Shown in pieces: positions 36,492 through 45,924 of a stretch of DNA of 64,000 bases. Numbering within the stretch: position 1 is the first letter of the stretch; every line of letters starts with the position of its first letter. Below the pieces are notes generated by a model. That model saw only the letters and a list, made by a program, of their open reading frames with translations, was not told the DNA's origin and did no database searches. Source of the stretch: Zobellia barbeyronii. GTDB lineage: Bacteria; Bacteroidota; Bacteroidia; Flavobacteriales; Flavobacteriaceae. The position numbers and the translations under genes were made by a program. The stretch spans positions 868,001 to 932,000 of the forward strand of contig NZ_JACATN010000002.1 in NCBI RefSeq assembly GCF_018603515.1. Direction: 5' to 3'.

Positions 36492-38189
36492 ATGATCATA
36501 TTGGGCCTCAACTATTATTTTCATGATTCAACGGCTTGTATCGTAAAAGACGGAAAACTAATAGCAGCAATTGAAGAAGAACGATTAAATAGAGATAAGC
36601 ATACACAGGCTTTTCCTATAATGGCTATTGAACGTTGTTTAAAATTGGCCAATATATCTTATGAAGATATTGACCATATTGCAGTTTCTATAAAACCGAC
36701 TACCAATTGGAAACAGAAATTAGTTTATCTATTTAAACATCTTGGTAGTTTTATGCCTTTTATTGGCCATTACTTAGTTAATGCCTATGCTAAACAGCGC
36801 CGTTTTTGGATTTGGTACGGGCAGCAATTCAAATCAAAAGAAAAAGGTCCGAAAGTACATTTTATAGAACACCATCTTACTCACGTAGCAGGTTCATTTT
36901 TTGTATCGCCTTATGAAGAGGCCGCTCTTTTGGGAATTGATGGTTCAGGTGAATGGGCCACTTCTTGGTTAGGTTATGGAAAAAACAATACGGTAACCCG
37001 TTTTGAACAGAGCTACTTTCCGCATTCTTTGGGTTCTTTTTACGAAGCGGTAACCGAATTTTGTGGCTTTAGACCTAACTACGATGAAGGTAAAACAATG
37101 GGACTAGCCCCCATGGGAAACCCCAATACGTTTATTGATGAAGTAAGAAAACTTGTTACAGTAGATAAAAGCGGAAAAATAAAAATTGACCTAAGCTATT
37201 TTAACTATCAGCATATTGTTGGTAAAAGGTGTTCGGATAAATTCTATAAAACTTTTGGTAAGCCACGTGTACACGGCGAAGAATTTGAACAACATCATAT
37301 GGATGTAGCGGCTGCCTTTCAAAAAGTATTGGAAGAACGTCTATTGGAAATATGCGAGATTCTATATCAGAAAACGAAAGCGAAATTTTTAGTACTCTCT
37401 GGTGGTGTTTCATTAAACAGCGTTGTAAACGGAAGGATTGTTAAGGAAAGTCCGTTTGAAGGTATATACGTAATGCCCGCTGCTGGAGATAATGGTACAG
37501 CCATTGGAGCAGCCTACTATTTATACAATGGCATTCTGGGCAATCCGCGAAACTTTGTGCACGATGACCCCTACGTAGGAACAAGTTATACCAATGAAGA
37601 AATAAAAAAAGTTATTGACGGAGCCAAACTAGAAGCTGAATACATAGACGATATCTGTCAAAAAACAGCCGATTTATTGGCAGAAGGAAATATAATAGGT
37701 TGGTTTCAAGGTCCTATGGAGATTGGCCCAAGGGCATTAGGCAGCCGAAGTATTTTGGCAAACCCTGCCTTTCCTCAAATGAAAGATAAAATAAATGCCG
37801 AAGTGAAGTTCAGAGAAGCCTATAGACCCTTTGCTCCCTCCGCTCTTGTAGAATCATATAAAGATTTTTTTGATTTAAAAGTAGAAGCTCCCTTTATGCT
37901 AAAAGTTTGTAATGTTTTAAAAGACAAACAACATCTAATTCCCGCCATTACACATGTTGATGGCAGTGCAAGATTACAAACGGTAAAAAAAGAATTGCAT
38001 CCAAGATATCATGAAGTAATCCAAAAACTGGGAGAAAGAACCGGAATTCCCGTTGTGCTAAACACAAGCTTCAATATTCAGGGTGAACCTGTTGTAGAAT
38101 CTCCAAAAGATGCGTTACGGTGTTTTTATTCTACAGGATTAGACTACTTGGCTATAGGTAATTATCTATTGCGCAAGCGAAATAGTTGA
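36492..38189 (+). CDS. NodU/CmcH-type carbamoyltransferase
   Basis: A 565-residue carbamoyltransferase. The N-terminal actin-like domain has LGLNYYFHDSTACIV, EEERLNRDKH, HHLTHVAGSFF and LSGGVSLNSVVNGRI. The C-terminal YrdC-like part has GPMEIGPRALGSRSILANP. Family members use carbamoyl phosphate and ATP to carbamoylate sugars or antibiotics. No biosynthetic partners are adjacent, so the acceptor is unknown. A strong hairpin ends the gene at 38214-38247. Confidence 0.88.
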   Translation: MIILGLNYYFHDSTACIVKDGKLIAAIEEERLNRDKHTQAFPIMAIERCLKLANISYEDIDHIAVSIKPTTNWKQKLVYLFKHLGSFMPFIGHYLVNAYAKQRRFWIWYGQQFKSKEKGPKVHFIEHHLTHVAGSFFVSPYEEAALLGIDGSGEWATSWLGYGKNNTVTRFEQSYFPHSLGSFYEAVTEFCGFRPNYDEGKTMGLAPMGNPNTFIDEVRKLVTVDKSGKIKIDLSYFNYQHIVGKRCSDKFYKTFGKPRVHGEEFEQHHMDVAAAFQKVLEERLLEICEILYQKTKAKFLVLSGGVSLNSVVNGRIVKESPFEGIYVMPAAGDNGTAIGAAYYLYNGILGNPRNFVHDDPYVGTSYTNEEIKKVIDGAKLEAEYIDDICQKTADLLAEGNIIGWFQGPMEIGPRALGSRSILANPAFPQMKDKINAEVKFREAYRPFAPSALVESYKDFFDLKVEAPFMLKVCNVLKDKQHLIPAITHVDGSARLQTVKKELHPRYHEVIQKLGERTGIPVVLNTSFNIQGEPVVESPKDALRCFYSTGLDYLAIGNYLLRKRNS

Positions 38190-38213
38190 TATCAAACAAA
38201 CACAGTAAAATAA

Positions 38214-38247
38214 AAAGCACTGTGAACTAAATAGTTAACAGTGCTTT
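38214..38247 (+). terminator. Terminator after the carbamoyltransferase gene
   Basis: AAAGCACTGT (38214-38223) pairs with ACAGTGCTTT (38238-38247). An inner AACTA/TAGTT extends the stem to about 15 bp with a single mismatch. It lies 24 nt after the stop codon. Confidence 0.75.
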
Positions 38248-38270
38248 GAAACCACATTAATAGTGATTAG

Positions 38271-38292
38271 TCGGGATGACAGGATTTGAACC
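38271..38292 (-). other. 3' end of a tRNA-Pro gene, probable att site
   Basis: On the minus strand this reads as the T-arm and 3' acceptor strand of a tRNA (GGTTCAAATCCTGTC then ATCCCGA), as in flavobacterial tRNA-Pro. The rest of a tRNA is absent on either side. It lies about 150 bp before an integrase gene, as expected for an attachment site left by integration into the 3' end of a tRNA gene. Confidence 0.65.
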
Positions 38293-38444
38293 TTCTTATT
38301 CCAATTTACTTCATTTAACCTAAATCATCCATGCTATTTACTGTATTTTAGTATTTTATAATTATATTTACTCAACTTAACAAGGGTAATATCTGTTAAT
38401 ATTAAGGTATTTTGTCCGCAATATGTCCGCAAACTACTATAATT

Positions 38445-39773
38445 ATGAGATGTAACTTTTACCTTGACAGACCTTACCATCCTGAATTTGATAATAAAAC
38501 TATTACCAAAGAGAAAAAACGTGCTAGTGAAAAGAAAAAGAGATTAGCAACTAAATTTTACAATCCAAAACCAACCTCCGTTTATATATTTTTTTCACCT
38601 GACAAGAATACTAGGTTAAAATATAGAACTTCTATTAAGATATTACCTAAAGATTGGGATTTCAATAAAGGTAGAATCAGGTCTGCCACACCCGGAGCTT
38701 TTGAGCTTAATGTTGAATTAGACCAACTATCCTCACAAATTATTAAAGAAGCCTACTTAGCCTTTGAAAAGAATAAGTTTCTTTCTAAAAATGATTATAA
38801 GAATATCCTAGTGAAAACGGTAGATGAAGATTTATTAGTTGTCGGTGGTTCAAAAGTCAAATCCTTAATTACCGAATTTAAAAATCATAAAAGGCGTTAT
38901 GTAACTGATGGGACAATGCAGGAATATAAAACGGTTTTTAAAGCTCTTGACGAATTTCAAAAATTAGAACGAAAAGAACTATCCTTATTGGATTTTAATA
39001 AAGATTTCTACATCCAATTTGAAAACTTTTTAAGCCAAAAAAATAATCCTTCTAATAAACAACGTGGTTTGTTGAATGACACCATTTACAAATACATCTC
39101 CACCCTACGTGTCTTTTTAAAATGGTGTAATGAAAATGGTAATAATGTTCACCCATATAGTTTTGAACAGCATAAGTCCTCCTTTAAAAAGAAAGCATAT
39201 AATGAAATAGTAGTGCTCAATGAAGATGAACTTAACAAATTAGAAGAATTAGATTTAAGTAATCGTTCTTCATATGAGCGAGTGAGAGATTTATTTCTCT
39301 TTATGATTTATACTGGCCAGCGTTTTTCCGACGTCGAACGTTTTTCTAAATCAGATTTTCAGAATAATAAATGGACATTTATATCTGTTAAAACCAAGAA
39401 ACAAACAATCGTTCCTTTTAATGGCTATATAGCTAACGGTTTAAAGATTTTAGAAAAGTACGACTTCAATCTCCCAAAAATATCCAATCAAAAATTTAAT
39501 ACCTACTTAAAGCAGGTAGGTGCCTTAGCCAAAATTGACACTACAGTTAAAATAGTTCGGTTCAGAGGCAAGGAAGAGGTAGTAATTGAAAAAGCTAAAT
39601 GTGAATTTATGAGTAGCCATATGGGTCGAAGAACAGCAGTAACAATTTTATTAGCGAAAGGCATACCACTACCACTTGTTCAAATGTTGACACAACATTC
39701 TGACATACGAACATTAATGAAATATAATTCAGCAAGTATGGATTCACTAATCAATGCTTTAAATAAATTTTAG
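38445..39773 (+). CDS. Tyrosine recombinase (integrase)
   Basis: A 442-residue Bacteroidota-type phage integrase family protein: an N-terminal arm-binding region, a SAM-like core-binding domain and a C-terminal catalytic domain. Catalytic residues are visible: Arg in YTGQRFSDVE, HxxR in SHMGRRTA, His in TQHSDIRT and Tyr in MKYNSA, so it appears intact. The ATG at 38445 was chosen over a TTG at 38412. A tRNA 3' end lies just upstream, and a coiled-coil gene begins 3 bp downstream. Confidence 0.88.
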   Translation: MRCNFYLDRPYHPEFDNKTITKEKKRASEKKKRLATKFYNPKPTSVYIFFSPDKNTRLKYRTSIKILPKDWDFNKGRIRSATPGAFELNVELDQLSSQIIKEAYLAFEKNKFLSKNDYKNILVKTVDEDLLVVGGSKVKSLITEFKNHKRRYVTDGTMQEYKTVFKALDEFQKLERKELSLLDFNKDFYIQFENFLSQKNNPSNKQRGLLNDTIYKYISTLRVFLKWCNENGNNVHPYSFEQHKSSFKKKAYNEIVVLNEDELNKLEELDLSNRSSYERVRDLFLFMIYTGQRFSDVERFSKSDFQNNKWTFISVKTKKQTIVPFNGYIANGLKILEKYDFNLPKISNQKFNTYLKQVGALAKIDTTVKIVRFRGKEEVVIEKAKCEFMSSHMGRRTAVTILLAKGIPLPLVQMLTQHSDIRTLMKYNSASMDSLINALNKF

Positions 39774-39776
39774 ATA

Positions 39777-40610
39777 ATGGAAGGATACTTTTTTAAGCCG
39801 CGTAAGAACTTTGATTTCAATCCTAATAAATATGATTTAGGATTATCAATTTGGAAAACAATATCTCATTTGGACATGCATTTTTTAAATAAAATAATTG
39901 ATATTGATATTAATGAATATCCACTATTATACGATTATCATCTAACTTACTATTTAGAAACTTATAAAGAAGCTGAGGAAAAACATTTTTTTTCAAAGCT
40001 GTATGATTTGATACTAAAATACAAAACAAGAGAGTTTCAAAAGGATTCTTTAAAAATGAGTCCAAAAGAAAAGACTAAATCAGAAAAGACTATCAAAGAC
40101 TATGAGGATTTTATAGAAATGATGAAATTTAAAGATCAGTGGGGGGTCACGTTCAGTGAAAAAGAGGACATTAACAATATCAGGAAGAATTTAGAGAGTA
40201 ACCAAGATAACATCGTTTCAATGAAAATGAAAATCAAGAATTTAAATAATGAATTAACTAAATTAAGAAATGACTACAACTACCTTGAAAAAACAAATCA
40301 AATAGTAACCGTTTCTTCTAAAAAGAAAATTGACATTAAAAAAGAATACTTCGGAACTGTAATGAATTTAATGTCTAAATTAAAAGATATTGAAATACCA
40401 ATAGAATCTGACACTGAAAAAAAAATATCCGAGAACCTTTTTGTTACAAATTCTAAAAGTACGTGGGTCAAAATAATAACCAATAACTTTTCTCAGGATG
40501 GGGAAGAAATTAAGTACTCAAGAGTTGAGAATTATCTTGATAGAGAGCGAAATGTACCTAGAGGCAGCCATCAGTGTATTATAAGCGTTTTAGAAAAAAA
40601 GGTCCTGTAA
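39777..40610 (+). CDS. Unknown coiled-coil protein linked to the integrase
   Basis: A 277-residue Lys/Glu/Asn-rich protein that begins 3 bp after the integrase stop, so it is translated from the same mRNA. Residues about 145-185 form a coiled coil (MKMKIKNLNNELTKLRNDY). The C-terminal part (TWVKIITNNFS, HQCIISVLEKKVL) looks globular. I do not recognise it. The position suggests a helper of recombination or of element regulation (inference). Confidence 0.6.
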   Translation: MEGYFFKPRKNFDFNPNKYDLGLSIWKTISHLDMHFLNKIIDIDINEYPLLYDYHLTYYLETYKEAEEKHFFSKLYDLILKYKTREFQKDSLKMSPKEKTKSEKTIKDYEDFIEMMKFKDQWGVTFSEKEDINNIRKNLESNQDNIVSMKMKIKNLNNELTKLRNDYNYLEKTNQIVTVSSKKKIDIKKEYFGTVMNLMSKLKDIEIPIESDTEKKISENLFVTNSKSTWVKIITNNFSQDGEEIKYSRVENYLDRERNVPRGSHQCIISVLEKKVL

Positions 40611-40788
40611 GTTCATTTCTGGATAATTTGCTAAGTCTGCTAAATCTTTGGAATTTTACTTTTACACTAAAAAATAAACCAAAATGAAATTGTTATGTGG
40701 CTGGGGGAATGCAAACGCAATTTTACTCCCGCACTCTTCATAACTCAACCGTTAACTGCAAGCAAAAAAACACTCGAATACCAATTGA

Positions 40789-41332
40789 ATGATAAGGAAG
40801 AAAAAAAACACTGGAATTTGTGGAAGTCCCAGTCGGAATTCTGCAAATCTGTCAAATATTAAATGGTTAGCGGAATCAGACAAAGTTGATTTTGATTTGG
40901 AAATTATAGATGGATTGACCGAATTACCGCATTTAAAAACGGAACTGACTGAAAAAAATATACCTAAAAAAATTTTAGGATTTAGGACTAAAATTGAAAA
41001 TGCTGATTGAATTATAATTTGTATACCTGAATCTATTTTCAGTATTCCCAGTCGTTTAAAAAACATGATTGAATGGTGCGTATCGACAACTATGTTCTCT
41101 GACAAACCAATTGGACTGATAACTGCTTCAGCGAGTGGAGAAAAAGCACACCAAGAAATAAAATTGATTTTGGAAATTCTCCAAATTAAATTTACGGACA
41201 AGACAATTCTTTTGGTACAGGGAATAAAAGGAAAATGGTAAAATATCGGACAAGAAAACAGAAACTGAATTGAAAAAATTCGTTGAATCGTTTGATGAAG
41301 GGACAGAAAAGCCAGCAGGTAACAGCTTATAA
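40789..41332 (+). pseudogene. Broken NADPH-dependent FMN reductase gene
   Basis: The frame from 40789 encodes ICGSPSRNSANL, typical of flavodoxin-fold FMN reductases. It meets an in-frame TGA at 41008-41010 just after KIENAD. Beyond it the same frame continues with FSIPSRLKNMIEWC and LITASASGEKAHQEIKLIL to a TAA at 41239-41241. A further KISDKKTETELKKFVESF follows in another frame. So one nonsense mutation and one frameshift inactivate it. It lies in the integrase island with its own flanking inverted repeat. Segments 40611-40788 and 41333-41517 show no gene. Confidence 0.75.
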
Positions 41333-41517
41333 AAATAAGGCGAGCTTAGTGCTTAATCAAAGTGTCGTGTATTTTTGGCTTTAAAATTTTCCACATAGAC
41401 ATAATTCATGGGAAGTATGAGGAACCGAGCGTTTAAAAATCTTCGCAAGCTATTCTCCGGTACACATTCGCTCAGCCTGCAATCATTAAAATCTAAATTA
41501 ATGGATTAATCTCTTTT

Positions 41518-42492
41518 TCAAAAAGTAAAAGAAACCCCAAAAGTCTGATAGGAACCTAATTGACCCAAATTAAAATCTGTTTTTATTTTATTAGAAACCC
41601 TCTTACCTGTTTCATTTATATCAATTTTTTTGATACGGCGATCAGCTGCCGCTTTGCCAACCACATATCCAATCAATAAAGCCAGTGGATAATCTGATGC
41701 CCAATGTACCCTACTACTCATCATTTCAAAAGCCATTACACCCATAAGGGTATAGCCTACAGGTTTTATCCACTTAATTTCTGGATAGTTAGTAGCTATT
41801 ACAGTAATTGTGGCCATAAAAGTAGCTACATGACCAGAGGGCATGGCATCGTAATTTCCGGTTCTTGTTTGGTATTCTTTTAGGCTAGGTAAAAATGTCC
41901 AATGCCCGCCGGGGTTACCACTAGCTATGGCCGGGCCTGGACTCTGCCTTCCGGTAATTCTCTTAATAGTCTGTGTTATGATCCCCATTGACAGTAAAAC
42001 TTCTACTAATTCACTAGAGGTATTCAATGCCCGATAATCCTCGCCAATAGCACCTATTGCGTAGAACATACCACTTAACAATATGGTGGTCCCTCCATTG
42101 CCAATATAATAAACGGCGGAGTTGATATTGTTCGGTATTACCCGAAACGGACCAATACTGCTATAAGAATGGCCTTTATCAAATGCAAAATTACTACCAA
42201 ATTTAATAGATTCATCTGTCAATTGCTGATCAAAAGGCATGATTGCCGCCGTGGTACCAATAGCCGAACCTGTCCAAATAAGATTCTCTTTTTGAACGGC
42301 AAACTTTCCAAAGTCGGCAATATCTTTTGGAATATATTTGAGCATATCAAAGAATTTGGGTTTTGCGTAACCATAGCTCAATCCTTTTGAAATATCAAAA
42401 TATTGCTCGTCTTGAAGACTATCTTGTATAGTTTGGGAGAATCCCAAACTATACAAGATAAGAAAGATTGGAACAAGAAGTGATTTTGACAT
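41518..42492 (-). CDS. PAP2-family membrane-associated phosphatase
   Basis: A 324-residue protein with a signal peptide (to about 20) and several hydrophobic segments. PAP2 motifs are all seen: KRITGRQSP, MPSGH and SSRVHWASDYP. Such enzymes remove phosphate from membrane lipids such as undecaprenyl pyrophosphate, phosphatidic acid or lipid A. It ends a six-gene operon with three other PAP2 genes and, being longest and most divergent, probably has a different substrate. The C-terminus (LGSYQTFGVSFTF) ends with an aromatic strand, like outer-membrane-associated proteins. Confidence 0.82.
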   Translation of the reverse strand: MSKSLLVPIFLILYSLGFSQTIQDSLQDEQYFDISKGLSYGYAKPKFFDMLKYIPKDIADFGKFAVQKENLIWTGSAIGTTAAIMPFDQQLTDESIKFGSNFAFDKGHSYSSIGPFRVIPNNINSAVYYIGNGGTTILLSGMFYAIGAIGEDYRALNTSSELVEVLLSMGIITQTIKRITGRQSPGPAIASGNPGGHWTFLPSLKEYQTRTGNYDAMPSGHVATFMATITVIATNYPEIKWIKPVGYTLMGVMAFEMMSSRVHWASDYPLALLIGYVVGKAAADRRIKKIDINETGKRVSNKIKTDFNLGQLGSYQTFGVSFTF

Positions 42493-42513
42493 GCCTATAA
42501 AATATTTTCTTGT

Positions 42514-45333
42514 TTAATACCACCTACGAGTAAAAAGGCCCAAGAGGGTCTTTGGACTTAAAGTTACCTTAAAACGAATCTTCTCGCCATAATTATTCTG
42601 TCCCATTTCAAAACCATTAGTGGAAGCCACAGGAAAATAGAGTTCAAAATAATCGGTTACCAAGCTCAGTTTTATTCCTGAATCCCAAACGAATTGAGGA
42701 CTACTTCCTTTATTTTTGATATAACCTGCATCGCTATAGGCAAAAACCCAATTCCAGATACTTGCTTCTGCATTTATGGTGGTTATCCATTGATTTGCAA
42801 ATCGTGTACCAAGTATGGATTTAAAGCCGCCTTCCGCAGTTAGATATTGTTGTGAAACCAACCCTTCGCTTTCCGACCGTCCCAAGTAGCCATAGTTAAA
42901 GAGATAATCCGTAGGTCTATCCAAACCAAAATCGAAAAAACCGTTATCTGCCTGAGTATTATTTTTCAAAAATGTACCTGCAAATAAACGAAGGTCTATC
43001 TGACGATTATTTACGAACAGTTTACGATACTTGACTGTGGTAGAAACCTTACTAAAGTTGTTAGCAAGCTCTCCATCCACATAGAAACGGAAAATATTTT
43101 CAAAATTAGAGTTCGAATAGGTGTAACGAGCGTTCAATATACTATAATTGGGCGTTTCTAATGGTATATCGGGGCTTTTATCCCTAGAAATGTTGACGCT
43201 GCGCAAACTGATATATTGATGTTCATTGCTTCTTAAATCTTTGTTCCTGAAATTTAGACGGACATTCGGCGTAACACTTCTATAAAATAACTTATCCGCA
43301 TAACTAGATTTATTCATATTAAAGCTGGCAGATAAAGAATATAGCCCGGAATCTTTAAACTGGTAGGTACCTCCAAAACCTAAAGAACCAATTAAAGTTT
43401 TAGACTTAAATCCATAGGTTGGAGTAATTTTATAAATGAATGGTCTTCTAAGTACGGTCTTATTGTAGAACTTCCCTCCCAAGGTAACACCATCATAAAT
43501 ATTATTAAATTCTAGAACGGGCATAAAGAACACCTGGCTACGACTAGGATCTTCAATATCCTTTATAAAACGAAACTGGACAGGTTTGTTCAGTATTCCG
43601 TTCAGATTCCTGTAATTATTGTTCCTTTTAACTTCAGGAATCTGTTTCTCATAATCAACAACTAATCTTTCCTCTCCTTTATTGGGTATGCTAACGGTCT
43701 TTTTTACATTAAAACCATCTACCCAATATTTAGAAATTATGGAATCTCCTTTTAGCCCATGAATCGAAACTGGCATAAGATTTTTTCCTTTATTTTTTAA
43801 GGTTATTTGAAGTGAATCTCCATCTTCTTTAACCCTCATGATTTTAAAATCTATTTTGTCATTTTCGCCTACAAAATCAGTAAAAAACCATGTAATATCT
43901 TTTTTTGAATTGGATTCCAAAACAGTTCTAAAGTCTTCCGAAGTGCATGGTTGCAGAACATAATCATCATAAAATTGTCTAATTGATTTTTGGACCGTTG
44001 TATCTTCAAGGTAACCCTCCAAGTATTTAAGACCCAATCCCGATTTATAAGGGTTGGCAATATTGTAGTTAAATTTCAATAAAGAATCTCTTTGAGTATT
44101 AAGCGATTGATCGATAAGGTTTCTGGCCATGTTCTTATAGCCCAAATAATATTGCTCATTAAAATAGAGGTCGGCCCCATGAAACCATCTCAACCCAAAG
44201 AAGTTGGCCAAGTTACCTCCCAATTTCATATCAGGGTAATTCGTGTTCATATATTCCATCATCAAATAAACTAGAATACCGTCAGAAACCCATTTTTCGT
44301 TTCTAGGATTTAATGCGAGCGTATTTTCCAAATAGGCATCCGTAATACTTTTAAGCATTTGTATTTCGTATTGAAAATCATTGGGAAAGGGTCGCAAGAA
44401 GTTAGGGAGCTGATTAAGCCCGTACAAAGGATTTTTATTACTTTCTATATTTGATATCAATAGTGTGTTCAAAGGATATTTACCTAAACGATATTCCAGG
44501 AAGTTTAAAATGCTGTCTACTTTTGAGCGTAAAACCAAGTCATCCAATTTTCCTACCCTAACGTCTGACCTAACTTTTATGGAATCAACTTCTATTGTAT
44601 AAAAATTATTTATTTTATCTAGATAGAGTTTTACCTCTTTTTGATTCTTACCCCATAAATGGAGCTTTTGTAATTGTGAATCTTTTTCGACAATTCGTTG
44701 CTCAAGTATAGAAGTGACCGAATATTCAACAGGCAATGTTAGATTAATGGAATAGTTTGAGGGCGATAAAAAGATATCTTGTAAATCTCTATTACTGTAA
44801 GATTCCCAATGGTCAACATATACTGCTGGAGCGATATACCAATATTCTAAATTGAATGCACCATCCTTAGTATATCCATATTTGGTAAACTTGCTACTAG
44901 GAATTTGAACGGTATACTTCAGTTTTAATGTTAATGACTCTCCTGAAATAAGAGGTTTTTCTGGTATAATTTTTAGAATATCAGGGGCTCCCGGAGGTCT
45001 TGTCCAATTCAAATTTTCTCCCGATTCGGCTACAATACTCTTTACATGAGTAGCGCCGCGCTCTGCATTTTTTGCATAGTGAAAATCACGTCTATAATCT
45101 TCGTTAAAACGAAGGCCTAAGGGTGTGGTGTTTGAAGAAAAACTATTAGCCCAATCTAGAAAATGAAGGGTGTCCAAGGTTTGACCAGTCGTGTTCTTAT
45201 AGCGAATACTTTGAGTTATTTTTAAACTATTTTTATTCACATCTAGAATGGCATCAATACTGATTTCATGTTGAGTAAATCCAGATTGACAAATTAAAAA
45301 TAACAAGAGCGAATAATAGTTTAGCTTATACAT
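42514..45333 (-). CDS. M1-aminopeptidase-like protein fused to an outer-membrane barrel
   Basis: A 939-residue secreted protein. The N-terminal 530 or so residues follow the M1 peptidase layout (beta-domain, then helical domain), but the zinc motif HExxH is missing. The expected place has MLKSITDAYLENTLAL followed by NEKWVSDGILVYLMMEYM, so it is probably not a zinc peptidase. The C-terminal 330 or so residues look like a beta-barrel (repeated aromatic strands, ending in LFTRRWY). It is fifth in the PAP2/HD operon, 18 bp after a PAP2 gene. A scaffold or binding role is more likely than proteolysis (inference). Confidence 0.65.
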   Translation of the reverse strand: MYKLNYYSLLLFLICQSGFTQHEISIDAILDVNKNSLKITQSIRYKNTTGQTLDTLHFLDWANSFSSNTTPLGLRFNEDYRRDFHYAKNAERGATHVKSIVAESGENLNWTRPPGAPDILKIIPEKPLISGESLTLKLKYTVQIPSSKFTKYGYTKDGAFNLEYWYIAPAVYVDHWESYSNRDLQDIFLSPSNYSINLTLPVEYSVTSILEQRIVEKDSQLQKLHLWGKNQKEVKLYLDKINNFYTIEVDSIKVRSDVRVGKLDDLVLRSKVDSILNFLEYRLGKYPLNTLLISNIESNKNPLYGLNQLPNFLRPFPNDFQYEIQMLKSITDAYLENTLALNPRNEKWVSDGILVYLMMEYMNTNYPDMKLGGNLANFFGLRWFHGADLYFNEQYYLGYKNMARNLIDQSLNTQRDSLLKFNYNIANPYKSGLGLKYLEGYLEDTTVQKSIRQFYDDYVLQPCTSEDFRTVLESNSKKDITWFFTDFVGENDKIDFKIMRVKEDGDSLQITLKNKGKNLMPVSIHGLKGDSIISKYWVDGFNVKKTVSIPNKGEERLVVDYEKQIPEVKRNNNYRNLNGILNKPVQFRFIKDIEDPSRSQVFFMPVLEFNNIYDGVTLGGKFYNKTVLRRPFIYKITPTYGFKSKTLIGSLGFGGTYQFKDSGLYSLSASFNMNKSSYADKLFYRSVTPNVRLNFRNKDLRSNEHQYISLRSVNISRDKSPDIPLETPNYSILNARYTYSNSNFENIFRFYVDGELANNFSKVSTTVKYRKLFVNNRQIDLRLFAGTFLKNNTQADNGFFDFGLDRPTDYLFNYGYLGRSESEGLVSQQYLTAEGGFKSILGTRFANQWITTINAEASIWNWVFAYSDAGYIKNKGSSPQFVWDSGIKLSLVTDYFELYFPVASTNGFEMGQNNYGEKIRFKVTLSPKTLLGLFTRRWY

Positions 45334-45351
45334 TTACATATTGTTATCCTC

Positions 45352-45921
45352 TTAAAATTTATAGTTTACTCCAATCAGATAATCACCGGATCCACTCTTA
45401 AATGAAATATCAAAATGATCACGGGCATAAGGCGTTGTAAATAGATAAGTGCTCCCAATACCGACCAATGCTCCACCAAGAACATCCCAGCCGTCATGCC
45501 GCTCGCCTATACCTTCCATACGGCTCCATCCGACATAAGCAGCCAGCGCATAGGCAGGAACTCCATATTTCCATCCGTATCGCCTTTGAAGAAAGGAAGC
45601 TCCTTGAAAAGCAAAAGAGGTGTGCCCCGAGGGGAAAGCTTTACCATCTGTACGGCCTTCTGGCCTATGCTTATTTATGCCATACTTCAGAACATAGGTT
45701 AGCGCAATGTTCGTTCCTGCAGATTTACTCAATTGCCAAAAACCCTTCTTATCTTTTTTAGCGATTACCGTTATCAATGATACCGCTGTTGGAGCAAATT
45801 GCGCATAGTCTCCAAAAGTTTGTATGTTGGTCTCCCTTCTAATTTCTTTTGGGGAGTCAATTTCTTGGGCATTTGCCGAATAAAAAATTATTACAATTAA
45901 GATTACGATGATTTGTCTCAT
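45352..45921 (-). CDS. PAP2-family phosphatase
   Basis: A 189-residue protein with a signal peptide and complete PAP2 motifs: KYGINKHRPEG, FPSGHTSFAF and SRMEGIGERHDGWD. It is close in sequence to the one at 47279 and probably arose by duplication. It should act on phosphate groups of membrane lipids at the periplasmic face. It lies 3 bp from the HD gene in the same operon. Confidence 0.85.
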   Translation of the reverse strand: MRQIIVILIVIIFYSANAQEIDSPKEIRRETNIQTFGDYAQFAPTAVSLITVIAKKDKKGFWQLSKSAGTNIALTYVLKYGINKHRPEGRTDGKAFPSGHTSFAFQGASFLQRRYGWKYGVPAYALAAYVGWSRMEGIGERHDGWDVLGGALVGIGSTYLFTTPYARDHFDISFKSGSGDYLIGVNYKF

Positions 45922-45924
45922 AGT

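Noticed and set aside
38271-38345. A complete tRNA gene near the integrase
   Set aside because: Only the T-arm and 3' acceptor strand are present; no matching 5' acceptor strand or anticodon arm is found.
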